A stretch of 64,000 bases of DNA, taken from Albugo candida. Its lineage: Eukaryota; Oomycota; Peronosporomycetes; Albuginales. The stretch spans positions 496,001 through 560,000 of the forward strand of contig JBDOQK010000007.1 of the NCBI GenBank assembly GCA_040437565.1. Direction: 5' to 3'. This document shows positions 20,286 to 31,169 of the stretch, piece after piece (position 1 is the first letter of the stretch; each line of letters opens with the position of its first letter). Both the position numbers and the translations under genes were made by a program. A model generated the notes under the pieces. It was not told the DNA's origin, searched no databases, and saw nothing but the letters and a program-made list of their open reading frames with translations.

Positions 20286-23086
20286 ATGGACAGCTTGGAT
20301 GATATACAGCTTGTCTACGATCCAAATCTGCTTGGTGCCACATTTATGGAGCAACGTGAATTGGATGGGGGAGACGAAGAACAAGCTGTTGTATCACCTA
20401 GATCTTCTGTCGCTCCTGCGTCGTTCTCTGACGCTGGGTACACGCTTCCTGATATAACATGGTTACAAGATTCACGGCAACTAAACAATGATATACTACC
20501 AAAGCATCAGAACAAGAATAGAGTTTGGTGGCAATTTTTACTGCCGAAGGAAAGCGCTTATCGGGGTCAACTTGCGTTATTTTCAAGTATTGTAGCAGTC
20601 ACCGGTATATTAGCTACCGCAGCGCTGGTGTTCCACAAAGAATTGGACAATATTTTAGAAATCAACTCGGGCTTATTACTTGGATCGTTTGGAACAATTG
20701 TCATGTGTTTGTCTATAATTGGGTCCAGCATCTTTGTTAAGAGACGTACAAAAAGACATTTGAATGCTCTTCTTTTGAATCTGGCTGTATTTGATTTTCT
20801 GATAGCGACAACATTCATCTTGGAGCCAGTATGGAATCACCTTGGTCTGGGAGTCAAAGGTCATCAAAGCTGCTATCACCTTTCTCTCATGCGGGAGTAT
20901 TTGATGACGTGTTCAACAGCCTGGTCGATATCGATGGCACTTGATTTGTTTTACCTGGTGCGTGTGCTAATCCATTATTTGCTCAGCTTATTATTCATAT
21001 TTCTGATGAGTAGATGACTGATCCATTCACTTCACCTCGCTTTAATCGCCGAAAATATCAATTCATATCACATTCCTTGGCCAGTATCAGTGTGATAGTG
21101 CTGGCTGCGCTCCATGAATTGGATGCAACTGTTGCTGTGGGTGACTTTTGCTGGATTGGATCGAAACAAGGAAGACCTCAGGATAAGCCAAATATGGTGC
21201 TGATATCAGTTTTCATCATTTTACCAATGCTGACTGCACTTTTCAGTAATCTGTACGTTTCATTTGTGTCCTACAGTCGATTTCGCAACGGTATAGCAGC
21301 CACAATACAAAATCGACAAAATTTGCTTCGGGAGGGTTCACTCACAACAATTGTTTTAGTGATCTACCTTTGCTTCACTTGGAGTGTCTATGGAGCATAT
21401 TGGATCGTTCATACAGACGATTTGAGAATGTGGTTGAGCCATTCTTTTTCTTTCATGTTGTCATACCGTGGAGTCGTCCCTTTCATCCTTTGGTCGATAT
21501 GCAATCAACCTACGAAGAAAAAGAAAAGGAAAACGATGGTAGCACACAAACAAGCAAGTGCAAGTGATGATACAGAAGAAACTTGGAGCCCGATCGGAAA
21601 TCATGCTGTCGTTTCTGAGCACCAGGCTCCTGGCAGTATAGATGATGCTCTTGATGAAGACATTGATGATGAAGATGACGCAAGACCTCAATTGAATGTT
21701 GCATTGTTAAAAGAGCTTGTATTTTACACGACGCAAGGAATTGTTCAGGCTGTACGACTCACCAGTTCGTCTGAAAAATCTGATGGCGTTTTTACACATC
21801 AGCAATGTAATCAGACTAGCAACATATTTGAAACACAGTCAGCATCTAATTTTTTCTCGACTACATATGTGACGGATGCATCCCGCAACTTCATTCTTCG
21901 TCCTTCACCTCTTGCCTCCTCCTCATCTCGATGCAAGTTCACAGCTTTCCATCCCGTCGAATTCAAAAAGATTCGCGAGCTCTTTAGCATTCATGATAAT
22001 GAGTTTATCTCATCCCTGTTTACCTGCACCACACCCAAAGTCAGCGAGGGCGCAAGTGGATCATTCATGTTCTCGTCATACGATCGTAGTTATATCGTCA
22101 AGTCACTCAGTCACCGAGAATCCAATTTTCTTCATCAGATACTGCATTCGTATATCGAGTTCATGACAACCAACCCCGGCAGTTTTCTGACACGCTTTCT
22201 TGGCAGCTATAGTATCAATTTGTATGAAAGCCGCAAAGTATATTTTGCTGTGATGGAGAATATATTTGACGTACAACACGGCATATCCATTCATCAAAGA
22301 TATGATATCAAGGGCTCGTGGATTGATCGCAATGCTGGTAAAGAAAAACGAGGTGCGGAGACGACATGCCGCCATTGCAATATGATTTATCGCTGCGGGG
22401 TGGGTCGGAATATATGCCCCAACAGGGCTGGCCGTCACGAACCAAATGTTGTGCTTAAAGACATGGATCTCACGACCAAGTTACGTTTTGGGAAAGAGGA
22501 GGGACTCCGTATTGTGAAGCAGCTGAAGCAAGATAGCGACTATTTATGTGAACAAGGCATCATGGATTACTCTCTTCTTCTGGGTGTTATAGACGTGAGC
22601 TATCAAGTCTCGCATCAGAATATATTGACCCGCGATGGTACTCCATTTCTGAATACCAAATCAGCTGTAGAAACAAATGAAAATACGAAAACTACGACGC
22701 GAGTGAAACAATCTCAAATGTGCCTGCACATGTCAGAAGTTGTCGTCGGTCCCGGCTTCTATTACATCGGCGTGATTGATATCTTGCAAACATGGAATTT
22801 TGAAAAACGTCTGGAACGATTCATCAAATCAGTGATACTGCGAAAGGATGCTGATGGCATTTCTGCGATACAGCCGAAGGCTTACAGGAATCGATTTCAC
22901 AAAAAACTGGATGAAATTATACATTTGGGCCACGTCGGTGCTATGAATAATAGTAAGAATCTCGATGGCGAAAGCGATTTTTGCGAACAGAAGAGTGCAG
23001 ATGTCAGATTACCAGTGAATGCATTTGTGGGTAGGCCAACAGATATTATCGATAAAGCAATCATATCAACAGAAGCTGTCAAGTAG
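20286..23086 (+). CDS. GPCR-PIPK: seven-helix receptor fused to a phosphatidylinositol phosphate kinase
   Basis: Two exons, 20286-20957 and 21014-23086, joined over a 56-nt intron; 914 aa. Helices begin at about residue 93 (GQLALFSSIVAVTGILATAAL) and seven can be traced to about residue 390 (YRGVVPFILWSICNQP). A charged linker follows. The kinase domain covers about residues 540-900. It has a glycine loop (SEGASGSFMF), a catalytic Lys in YIVKSLS, RYDIKGSW, VVLKDMDLTTKL, QGIMDYSLLLGV and YIGVIDILQTWNFEKRLE. These are hallmarks of PIP4K/PIP5K enzymes, which make PtdIns(4,5)P2. The fusion is characteristic of oomycetes and some amoebae (Dictyostelium RpkA) and probably couples an extracellular signal directly to lipid signalling. 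Ligand unknown. The 3' end faces NRDE2 230 bp away. Confidence 0.92.
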
Positions 23087-23316
23087 TGCGGTAAAGGGGG
23101 GTTGAGAAGCAGATTGGCTCTTCCATTTGGCTCGGGACTTGCGAGCAACTTATCGCTTAAGCTCAGGTATTGTAAATATCGAAGATCTCACTACATCGGA
23201 GACAAGCATCGAATTCATATGTTTGCGGTCAGTAACTTTCTTGGACAAGTTTCCAACATGCACGCGGTGACTCGATATAGATCGAGCTTTCACACTTGTT
23301 ATCTTGGTATCCAGCA

Positions 23317-26300
23317 TTACTCCAGCTCTTTTCGAATATTCAGTCCTCCTGCGACCATCCATTGTACCACATCATCGCATTCTCGTTCTGAGAAATAAGG
23401 TCGACAAACCGCAAGGCCATCCAGATACAACGCTCTACTCCATGGACAAACGGACAAACCTCGGTAAAACACCTTCTTCGCCGCACCAATTTTTCCCATT
23501 GCTACTTCGAAGCGCAAGTAAAGTCGCCAGAAGAGCGCACACTGCCGCATTTGATTGCCTTCGACCATTTCCTCGAACAGATTGCGCACCCGATCAACGC
23601 CTGCACGATTACATTTCCAGTGATGCCACAAGCAGCATGATTCGGTGAAGTCACGCTGATTAGAATGATCCACTGGGTAATTGTGTACATTCACAACCCG
23701 TTCGAGTCGCATGATCTCACATAATAGAAAAAATAACCATTCTGAGATTTTCAGTGACGAAAATTGCCGTTCTGCTCGTTGGTGTGCTTTGGCGAAAAAT
23801 CGACGCAGTGGTTGCGATACCACCAGTGATCGTCCGCCAACGCTATCCGCAAGCAATCGTAGATGAAGATCTTTTGGGTACTTTATTGCTGCATTGGCAA
23901 CTTGCTCACTCCAAGCATGTGGCGTCAAGGTCGGTGACGCTTGTGACGCTTGATGCCGCGATAGGAACTCCAAGTAGCTCAAGGTGATCCATTCATGATG
24001 ACAACATACGTTGAGTTCGGAAGATATTTCCTTAGTGTTGATATACTTTTCGTATTCCATTTTTGCAGCGCCGAAACCATCCGCAGCGTATATTGCAAGA
24101 CAGAGATTATGTAAAGTCTGACCGACAGAGCAGCACCGGCCCCACCACTGACATTGTGCGGTACCNNNNNNNNNNNNNNNNNNNNNNNNNNNNNNNNNNN
24201 NNNNNNNNNNNNNNNNNNNNNNNNNNNNNNNNNNNNNNNNNNNNNNNNNNNNNNNNNNNNNNNNNTCGAACAGATTGCGCACCCGATCAACGCCTGCACG
24301 ATTACATTTCCAGTGATGCCACAAGCAGCATGATTCGGTGAAGTCACGCTGATTAGAATGATCCACTGGGTAATTGTGTACATTCACAACCCGTTCGAGT
24401 CGCATGATCTCACATAATAGAAAAAATAACCATTCTGAGATTTTCAGTGACGAAAATTGCCGTTCTGCTCGTTGGTGTGCTTTGGCGAAAAATCGACGCA
24501 GTGGTTGCGATACCACCAGTGATCGTCCGCCAACGCTATCCGCAAGCAATCGTAGATGAAGATCTTTTGGGTACTTTATTGCTGCATTGGCAACTTGCTC
24601 ACTCCAAGCATGTGGCGTCAAGGTCGGTGACGCTTGTGACGCTTGATGCCGCGATAGGAACTCCAAGTAGCTCAAGGTGATCCATTCATGATGACAACAT
24701 ACGTTGAGTTCGGAAGATATTTCCTTAGTGTTGATATACTTTTCGTATTCCATTTTTGCAGCGCCGAAACCATCCGCAGCGTATATTGCAAGACAGAGAT
24801 TATGTAAAGTCTGACCGACAGAGCAGCACCGGCCCCACCACTGACATTGTGCGGTACCGGACTGGTGCTTTGTACATGCACATAATGCAGTGTCGACTTC
24901 AGATCGATATGAATCGATAATCAGCGAAGTTATACAATCACTCAATATAGAGTCTAGGTATTGTACAAGTTCATTTCCTTTCTTTGCTGCGACTTTTTCT
25001 AAAGACTCGAGAAATGGCGGTGCATTGATAAGTCCAAATCCGAGAATGTATAATGTTTTCAGCCGAGACGATTTCAATTGTTCAGGTGCATGCGATCGCA
25101 ATATAGGCCGCCATAGCTCATTTCGTGAGCGCAAGAAAATCAGAAAATGGAAATTTTTCGNNNNNNNNNNNNNNNNNNNNNNNNNNNNNNNNNNNNNNNN
25201 NNNNNNNNNNNNNNNNNNNNNNNNNNNNNNNNNNNNNNNNNNNNNNNNNNNNNNNNNNNNTTTTTCTAAAGACTCGAGAAATGGCGGTGCATTGATAAGT
25301 CCAAATCCGAGAATGTATAATGTTTTCAGCCGAGACGATTTCAATTGTTCAGGTGCATGCGATCGCAATATAGGCCGCCATAGCTCATTTCGTGAGCGCA
25401 AGAAAATCAGAAAATGGAAATTTTTCGGGTACGAAGAGTTCTGTCTTGCTCGGTCCCGGATGCTTGCTAAGGATCGATCGCATAATTTATTTGCTTGCTT
25501 GATATTCCCCACACTAATTGCATATAAAGCAAATGCTGTTATCCCCACAACCTCTGCATCATGTGTCTTGTGAGCAGTGTTTTGCGCGGAAGACAAAATG
25601 ATATCGTACTTTGACATAAGCTGTAGACATCGAGTCTGTTGATCTTGGATAAAACTCGAAACTTCCTCTTTGCACCGATTATGATCTTCTTGAACCACAC
25701 GCGCGATCAGAACTTCAAATTCAAAGTACATCGTCAATAATTTCATATACGTAAATTGCGAGTACTCTGCTCCTTCGTCAAAAGGCGACATCAAAATGCT
25801 GCGAACAAATTCCTGCTTCATGTCGTCGTATAAGACGGTAGAGTCTGTGATGACTATTGTCGATGAAAGGCTATCCTGTAGAAGTGTAAGTCGATTTTCA
25901 AGGGGTATTTCCATTCGTAAACGTTCCTTTTCGTTCTCAATTTGAGTCAAAATGGAGAGCAGTGGTTGAGCGAGCACTTCATATTCTTTGAAATCGTCGA
26001 TATACAGGGTTGGAAGCACCAAATTCTTGTCTTTCACTCCGCATTGTTCCAGTAAATTCGTGATTAGCTTGATTTGCTGATCATCTGCCACTGGAAACAC
26101 GAATGGATGAGTTTCTTCGCTCAAAATTGCGCGCTCTGGTTGCTCACTGAGCAAAGCTTTGTGACCAGCATGATTGGGGTTCAAAGGCATCCAATGACAC
26201 GTGCTTCGGATGAATTCCTGGTGAAGCCAGTCAAAGTAAATGTCTTCCTCTAACATCTTATATGATTTCAGATGATCAATACGTTCATCTCGTAAACGTT

Positions 26301-28092
26301 CAATCATATTTTCCTTTGTTGATTGTGCCCGTCGTTGTTTTCGCCCCGTACTATGTTGTCCGTTTGTCTTGCATAAACCATTTCGTAGTTCATGGAGAAT
26401 ACTCTCATATTCTCCGCCATCATTCACTTTTCCCAGTTGTATCCGATACCCATGTAAATTACTGTAGACAGTCTGATCCTCGCTACTAACGGGAGCTGTA
26501 TCGCCAGTATGTTTTGCTGGTTTGTCGCATAGCACTGGTTCGATACTATCATGAGAGTGGCATAAAGAATCTTCCAGCATACTTTGTTCGTGATTTTTTG
26601 TCAACACGGCGGCGTGCGGTATGATTTCTGCTTTAAGTGTGCTCCATTGGCGATCTAAGTGATCGTTTAAAGCACCAGCAAAAGTGTGTGGTGGTTTCAA
26701 CGAAGTCGGGAATGAGTAGAATCTCACTTCAGAGACTTCAGATCGCGATGTTTGATCTTCTCCTTGCAATTGATCTGACTTCCAGTATTGCGTATGGAAT
26801 TCTCTCCACAGCGATAAATGACTGTCATTACTTGCTGTAGGCTGGTGCTTCCTTCTATTTGACAAGTATTTATTGTAGTCCATGAGTGTCTTTGCATTGG
26901 CAATAGCTCTCTCGGTATATCCGGCTTTTCTTTCAAACCTGCAATATAGACAATGAAAACGTAATAGCTTGTCAATATTGGACTCATTGGACTCTGTATC
27001 GATCGCATCGGGTTGGAGACTAGTGGTTGAGGTCGGATGTGACACCTTGGTGCGATACGTGGCGATCAGACGAGCAAAAGTATCACGAATAGCAGAAACA
27101 GTAAAATCACTAAAGTTTTGCTGCTGACACTGTATCAGCCGACGCCAAAGATATTCGCTTGATGGATATAAAATGAGCAACTCTTCAATTCTTCTCTGTA
27201 GTGATTCTTGCCCACAAGAACCAGTCGAGTCTTTACTTTCGATTTCTGCTAGATACAGGTCGAGTTGAAGCCACAGCCTTTTTAAAACCTTTGAATCCTT
27301 GTTATGCGCAAGAGCTTTTTTGGCGTAAAAGCTTTGCGCGGACACCAAAGAGGTCGATTTATTTCGTCTCACACTCCGATGTAACGACTCAGAACCGTCA
27401 GAATGATGCTTCTTGCTTTGAAAACATATATAATCCACCCACGTCTCGATGTCGTTTGGATTTTGCTGTAATTGAATATCAAACACTTCTTTTCTTTGTT
27501 TCAAATAATTTTCCGTATCTTTCACCTCATTTCTGAAAGATATAGCTGATCTTGAATTTAAGGGAATGAAGGAAACCAAGTCTAGATCATGTTCGGAAGA
27601 AATGCTTCGGTCAACGTAGCAATCGTCATCCAAATTGACCGTCGCTTCTGTTCCTTGCTTGTCGTAATAGCGAATGATGGGTACGTTTTCTCTCAAATTA
27701 CTTCTTTTATTAAGATAGTACATTGGAGCATCCTTTTTGGAAAGAGTGCCGTAAAACAGATTTTCATCGTCTCCTATAGTATCAACAGTATGATATAGAC
27801 TGCTATCTCTGTGTAGCGTTTTCGTTGCATGTGAATGATATGAAAGCTTATCGAGACTTGAGCGACTTTCTTTCTGCTTTCGTTGACGCCGAAGACGCTT
27901 GTGATCTCTCTTATCTTTTTTCTTGGATTTCGTTTTTGATTGTTCTTTTCGTTTGCGAACCAATAACAAAGTACCTGCATCACCTCCATTGTCTTCGTCG
28001 TTACAGCTATGTACACCATTGTCAGCTAAATTATCAAAAGATGATCCAATAGTGAGCCAGTCATCATCGCTGCCCACAGAGTGCGATCCCAT
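23317..28092 (-). CDS. NRDE2-family nuclear RNAi/RNA-surveillance protein, artificially lengthened by two assembly overlaps
   Basis: One long open frame of 1591 codons as assembled. Two internal gaps have duplicated flanks: 24994-25160 equals 25261-25427, and 23573-24165 equals 24266-24858. Removing them subtracts 960 bp, leaving about 1271 aa, close to the family's usual 1100-1200. The N-terminus has a lysine/arginine-rich low-complexity stretch (KSKKKDKRDHKRLRRQRK). The family signatures follow: APMYYLNKRSN, and LQQNPNDIETWVDYICFQ, the start of the HAT/TPR-like helical repeats. NRDE2 proteins act in nuclear RNA silencing in worms and, with the exosome cofactor MTR4, in nuclear RNA stability in other species. 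The role here is inference from family. No introns seen. Confidence 0.85.
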   Translation of the reverse strand: MGSHSVGSDDDWLTIGSSFDNLADNGVHSCNDEDNGGDAGTLLLVRKRKEQSKTKSKKKDKRDHKRLRRQRKQKESRSSLDKLSYHSHATKTLHRDSSLYHTVDTIGDDENLFYGTLSKKDAPMYYLNKRSNLRENVPIIRYYDKQGTEATVNLDDDCYVDRSISSEHDLDLVSFIPLNSRSAISFRNEVKDTENYLKQRKEVFDIQLQQNPNDIETWVDYICFQSKKHHSDGSESLHRSVRRNKSTSLVSAQSFYAKKALAHNKDSKVLKRLWLQLDLYLAEIESKDSTGSCGQESLQRRIEELLILYPSSEYLWRRLIQCQQQNFSDFTVSAIRDTFARLIATYRTKVSHPTSTTSLQPDAIDTESNESNIDKLLRFHCLYCRFERKAGYTERAIANAKTLMDYNKYLSNRRKHQPTASNDSHLSLWREFHTQYWKSDQLQGEDQTSRSEVSEVRFYSFPTSLKPPHTFAGALNDHLDRQWSTLKAEIIPHAAVLTKNHEQSMLEDSLCHSHDSIEPVLCDKPAKHTGDTAPVSSEDQTVYSNLHGYRIQLGKVNDGGEYESILHELRNGLCKTNGQHSTGRKQRRAQSTKENMIERLRDERIDHLKSYKMLEEDIYFDWLHQEFIRSTCHWMPLNPNHAGHKALLSEQPERAILSEETHPFVFPVADDQQIKLITNLLEQCGVKDKNLVLPTLYIDDFKEYEVLAQPLLSILTQIENEKERLRMEIPLENRLTLLQDSLSSTIVITDSTVLYDDMKQEFVRSILMSPFDEGAEYSQFTYMKLLTMYFEFEVLIARVVQEDHNRCKEEVSSFIQDQQTRCLQLMSKYDIILSSAQNTAHKTHDAEVVGITAFALYAISVGNIKQANKLCDRSLASIRDRARQNSSYPKNFHFLIFLRSRNELWRPILRSHAPEQLKSSRLKTLYILGFGLINAPPFLESLEKXXXXXXXXXXXXXXXXXXXXXXXXXXXXXXXXXXKNFHFLIFLRSRNELWRPILRSHAPEQLKSSRLKTLYILGFGLINAPPFLESLEKVAAKKGNELVQYLDSILSDCITSLIIDSYRSEVDTALCACTKHQSGTAQCQWWGRCCSVGQTLHNLCLAIYAADGFGAAKMEYEKYINTKEISSELNVCCHHEWITLSYLEFLSRHQASQASPTLTPHAWSEQVANAAIKYPKDLHLRLLADSVGGRSLVVSQPLRRFFAKAHQRAERQFSSLKISEWLFFLLCEIMRLERVVNVHNYPVDHSNQRDFTESCCLWHHWKCNRAGVDRVRNLFXXXXXXXXXXXXXXXXXXXXXXXXXXXXXXXXXXGTAQCQWWGRCCSVGQTLHNLCLAIYAADGFGAAKMEYEKYINTKEISSELNVCCHHEWITLSYLEFLSRHQASQASPTLTPHAWSEQVANAAIKYPKDLHLRLLADSVGGRSLVVSQPLRRFFAKAHQRAERQFSSLKISEWLFFLLCEIMRLERVVNVHNYPVDHSNQRDFTESCCLWHHWKCNRAGVDRVRNLFEEMVEGNQMRQCALFWRLYLRFEVAMGKIGAAKKVFYRGLSVCPWSRALYLDGLAVCRPYFSERECDDVVQWMVAGGLNIRKELE
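24166..24265. other. Assembly gap (100 N) with identical 593-bp overlap
   Basis: Bases 23573-24165 equal 24266-24858. The offset of 693 is a multiple of three, so the duplication is hidden inside an open frame. Confidence 0.98.
25161..25260. other. Assembly gap (100 N) with identical 167-bp overlap
   Basis: Bases 24994-25160 equal 25261-25427. The offset of 267 is also in frame. Confidence 0.98.
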
Positions 28093-28186
28093 TTGTGCTA
28101 ATTAACACTTTGCGATGAAAATGTCATTGAGCAGGAGAGTCTTGCCAGTTTAGTGTTCAACATTAATTAGTATGAATTCATGTTGT

Positions 28187-29489
28187 CTATGGTATCTCGC
28201 TTTCTTGATCGAAATACAAAACTATCACCGAGATATCATCGTGATGGCGTCTCCGGACGGGACCAGGTGGCAAACCAAGTATTGATGAAATGGAAGTATC
28301 CTTTCGCGTTGCGGCTTTTTGAAGAACATTCTCCACAAGTGCACGAGCCGCATGATCTGATTTGTTTTCAATAACCATTTTCTCCACAATACTGACCGCT
28401 TCGTCATTATCAACGTGATCCCAGAGACCGTCGGAAGCAATAATTACGAAAGCATCTTGTTTAGTCAAAAGGTGCGTGGTCACTTCCGGCTTGGAAGTTA
28501 TATAAGGCGGTGTGTATGGAGGCGGAATATGTCGACCTGCTGAACGATCTCCGTTGACATATGGCGGTCCATTGAATTCAGATAATTTGAGAGTAAAGTC
28601 ACCAAACGCCCTAATCAGAATTTGATTGTCATTTCATGTGGTAAGAATCCCGCATAGCTTACCGGGTGGGCTGCAAAGCTCCCTTGACATAGCAAGAGTC
28701 GGAGCGCCGACACTTGTAAACATTGGCCTCTCCTGGGTGTTCACGCCTAAGCTTTTCCTGCTCATTTGCTGACATTGCATTGTGATCGTTGCTTAACGCT
28801 ATCGCTGTAAGAGCTGGTGTACCTCCATTCTCCTTGCGACTACCCAAAACACAACGTGTATCACCAGCTGCAGTGGTGTTAGTTCTGTTTGATTGGTGTG
28901 TATATGGTACCAACTCACCATTTGCCACGCTTAATACATTATCATGAATGTAGACAAGTAAGGCGCACGCACCGCAACGACCAACAGCGCCGAAACCAAG
29001 ATTGAAGGCTGGTTGCACCTGAGCTGCCAAGTCACGATCGAGTTGTACGAATGCATCCTGCAACATTTCAGATATATTTTTTTGCGATCCCAATAACGGA
29101 TCGCATGTTGTAGCATTTTGATTTACTCTTTGCCGAACACTTTCAATTAGTTGTCTGTGAAGATAATTAGACACTTGCCAGCCACCATGCCCATCGAAGA
29201 CACCAGCGAATAAATCTCCATTCGAATACGATTTGACTATACTTCTGTCTTCGATAGGAGAATTGGCTCGGTAGGCGGCACGGGAATACATCTTGACGGA
29301 AGGGTTTGTATCAATTACTCCAAACTCTTCAGCATCCAGAATAATTGTAGGTTTCTCGATTGAAAATGTAGATTCAGCTTCTATCACTTTGCCAATTTCT
29401 TCATGTGCTTCACAATTGCTCGACAACAATATCGCCGATGATGCTGCTGCAAGTAGAGGTATTCCTAAGCGAATATAGGAATACGACAT
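28187..29489 (-). CDS. PP2C-family Ser/Thr phosphatase, pyruvate-dehydrogenase-phosphatase-like
   Basis: Two exons, 29489-28663 and 28610-28187, with a 52-nt intron; 416 aa. Residues 1-30 hold a hydrophobic stretch (LGIPLLAAASSAILLSS) that could be a signal anchor or part of a mitochondrial presequence. PP2C motifs appear in order: NSPIEDRS, LFAGVFDGHGGWQV, GRCGACALLVYI, ALSNDHNAMS, then across the intron GALQPTR/AFGDFTLK, FVIIASDGLWDHVDND and DDISVIVLYF. Metal-binding aspartates (DGHGG, SDGLWD, DDIS) are all present. The QPTRxxGDxxLK context and NDHN phrase resemble the PDP subgroup, which reactivates pyruvate dehydrogenase in mitochondria. The substrate is inference. A decayed paralogue lies 0.5 kb upstream of its start. 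Confidence 0.88.
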
Positions 29490-30014
29490 ATATGTCGAGA
29501 GTGGCGTCGCGAAAAGCTTGCGAGACTGTTAAAAAAGTCAAAAGTGGCATCATGTTATTGATCATATCGTTCTCACCTGGATTGAGCTCTGCTTGAACCA
29601 GAAGCGAGTTACTCGCCTAAGACGCTGCATTATTTTGTTAGAAGTATATCGGTTAAATTGTGGCTGACATCGTGTTCGGTATCTTTTGTAGTAATAATTC
29701 TCCAAAATTGGTACGCTGTTGTCTCTCGTGACCGAAGCTTCGAAGGTCGGACTTTCATTCCACCCTGACGATAAGAGTATATTGGTGTCGTTCCTGCTTC
29801 TTGCGTGAGAAATTATGGATATCTCTTTCTATCCTTAAATTTGGGTAATGATGTCGTCGTTATAAAAGACATTGTGTCAGCTTTATCGTGAAGAAGAACA
29901 GCTATTTAGCAACGAGAGAGCGAGTGTTTTATCAATCTGATGTTCAACGTTGAAAAATTCCACAACAGTTCATGCTGTCTCGAATGGTTCTTTTATAATG
30001 CAAATATCAGGCTC
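29490..30014. other. Upstream region of the PP2C gene, no gene seen
   Basis: No open frame with recognisable content; presumably holds the PP2C promoter on the minus strand. Confidence 0.45.
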
Positions 30015-30530
30015 AAGACTCCCAGCGCTTTGTGCTCTTTTGATGGACATTTGCCACAAGTGCACTAGCTGCACTGCTCAATTTGATCTCGTGAACTATG
30101 TTCTGCACAGTACTTGATGTTGACGAGATCTCAGAGGCCGTCAAAAGCAAGGTACTTGGTGAGAAGCTGTTACCTAATTCCGGGTCTAGAGTTGGCGTGT
30201 ATCGTGATCAAATGTGTCGACCTATCAAACGATATCCATTAACATCCGGCATTTTACTGAGTTTAAGACATGTTCATAATGACTGAAAGTAAGCGGCCCC
30301 ATGTAGCTTATATATTGTGCTGCAGAGCTTTCCTTCCGCAGTAGAAGTCGAGGTTGAAGAGCAACAGCTGAAGGGACTCTGTCCACCTTGCGACTACTGA
30401 AAGTACAACATATACCACTAGCTGGAATGATGCCAGCTATGTTCATTGTTGATATCTGGTATCAACTCATCATTTGCCACGCGTAGACGAAGGATATGAA
30501 GATATACTAGTAAGGCGCACGAGAATTCCA
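30015..30530 (-). pseudogene. Decayed partial copy of the neighbouring PP2C gene
   Basis: Patches match the functional PP2C gene in the same order and strand. TGTCGACCT...CGATATCCATTAACAT near 30215-30245 matches the region at 28530-28560. CCACAAGTGCAC near 30054 matches 28331. ATCAACTCATCATTTGCCACGC near 30460-30485 and TAGTAAGGCGCACG near 30508 match 28905-28970. The frame is destroyed and intervening parts have shrunk, so the copy cannot encode a phosphatase. Confidence 0.75.
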
Positions 30531-31169
30531 CTAAAGACTGCGTTCAGCTTCTTGAGAATATCATTGGCTTTGTAAGCCTTTTGTCTCACCGATACAATTG
30601 CTCATACAGCGTGGGTAACGCGCCCTTCTACACAAGAGGACTTCTCTGATGTCAATAAACTTTGGTGTGAAATTTTGTGTCAATATGCAATGTTTGTTTG
30701 AATAGGAGCGACCCACAAGCTTGACTATTAAGCTCAGCAACTGCGATATGTTGAAAGCCTAAAATGCACTCGAATGATCGTCCGCGTTAAATAATCAGAC
30801 ACAGAAAGCCTGTCAACTTCCTCAAACTTTGCCGAATATCGGGTTGAGTATCATGGGAATTCAACATACTAAGCTTATACTCGTCGTGCTAGCTAGGTAG
30901 ACGATCGGGACTTCAACATGGGTTAATACGGCTTTTGGGCCATCTTGGTCAGGTAAAAGCTCGTTGCTCAATATTCCGCAAACATAGAGGCAAAAGACCG
31001 AACAGAAATTTATCATTCACAGTAGAGGACACGTCATACAGAAAATATTCAAATTACACGTCCCCGACGTGGCTCGAATAATGTGTTTAAGCTCATGGTA
31101 CAAAAATAAAGATTTGACGTTACTTTATTACTCTGAAAGCTACATTACAGCTGTTTGCTGACCCTGTAA
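30531..31169. other. Intergenic, nothing recognised
   Basis: Short frames only. This lies between the PP2C remnant and the DENND6-like gene and may include the latter's promoter. Confidence 0.5.
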
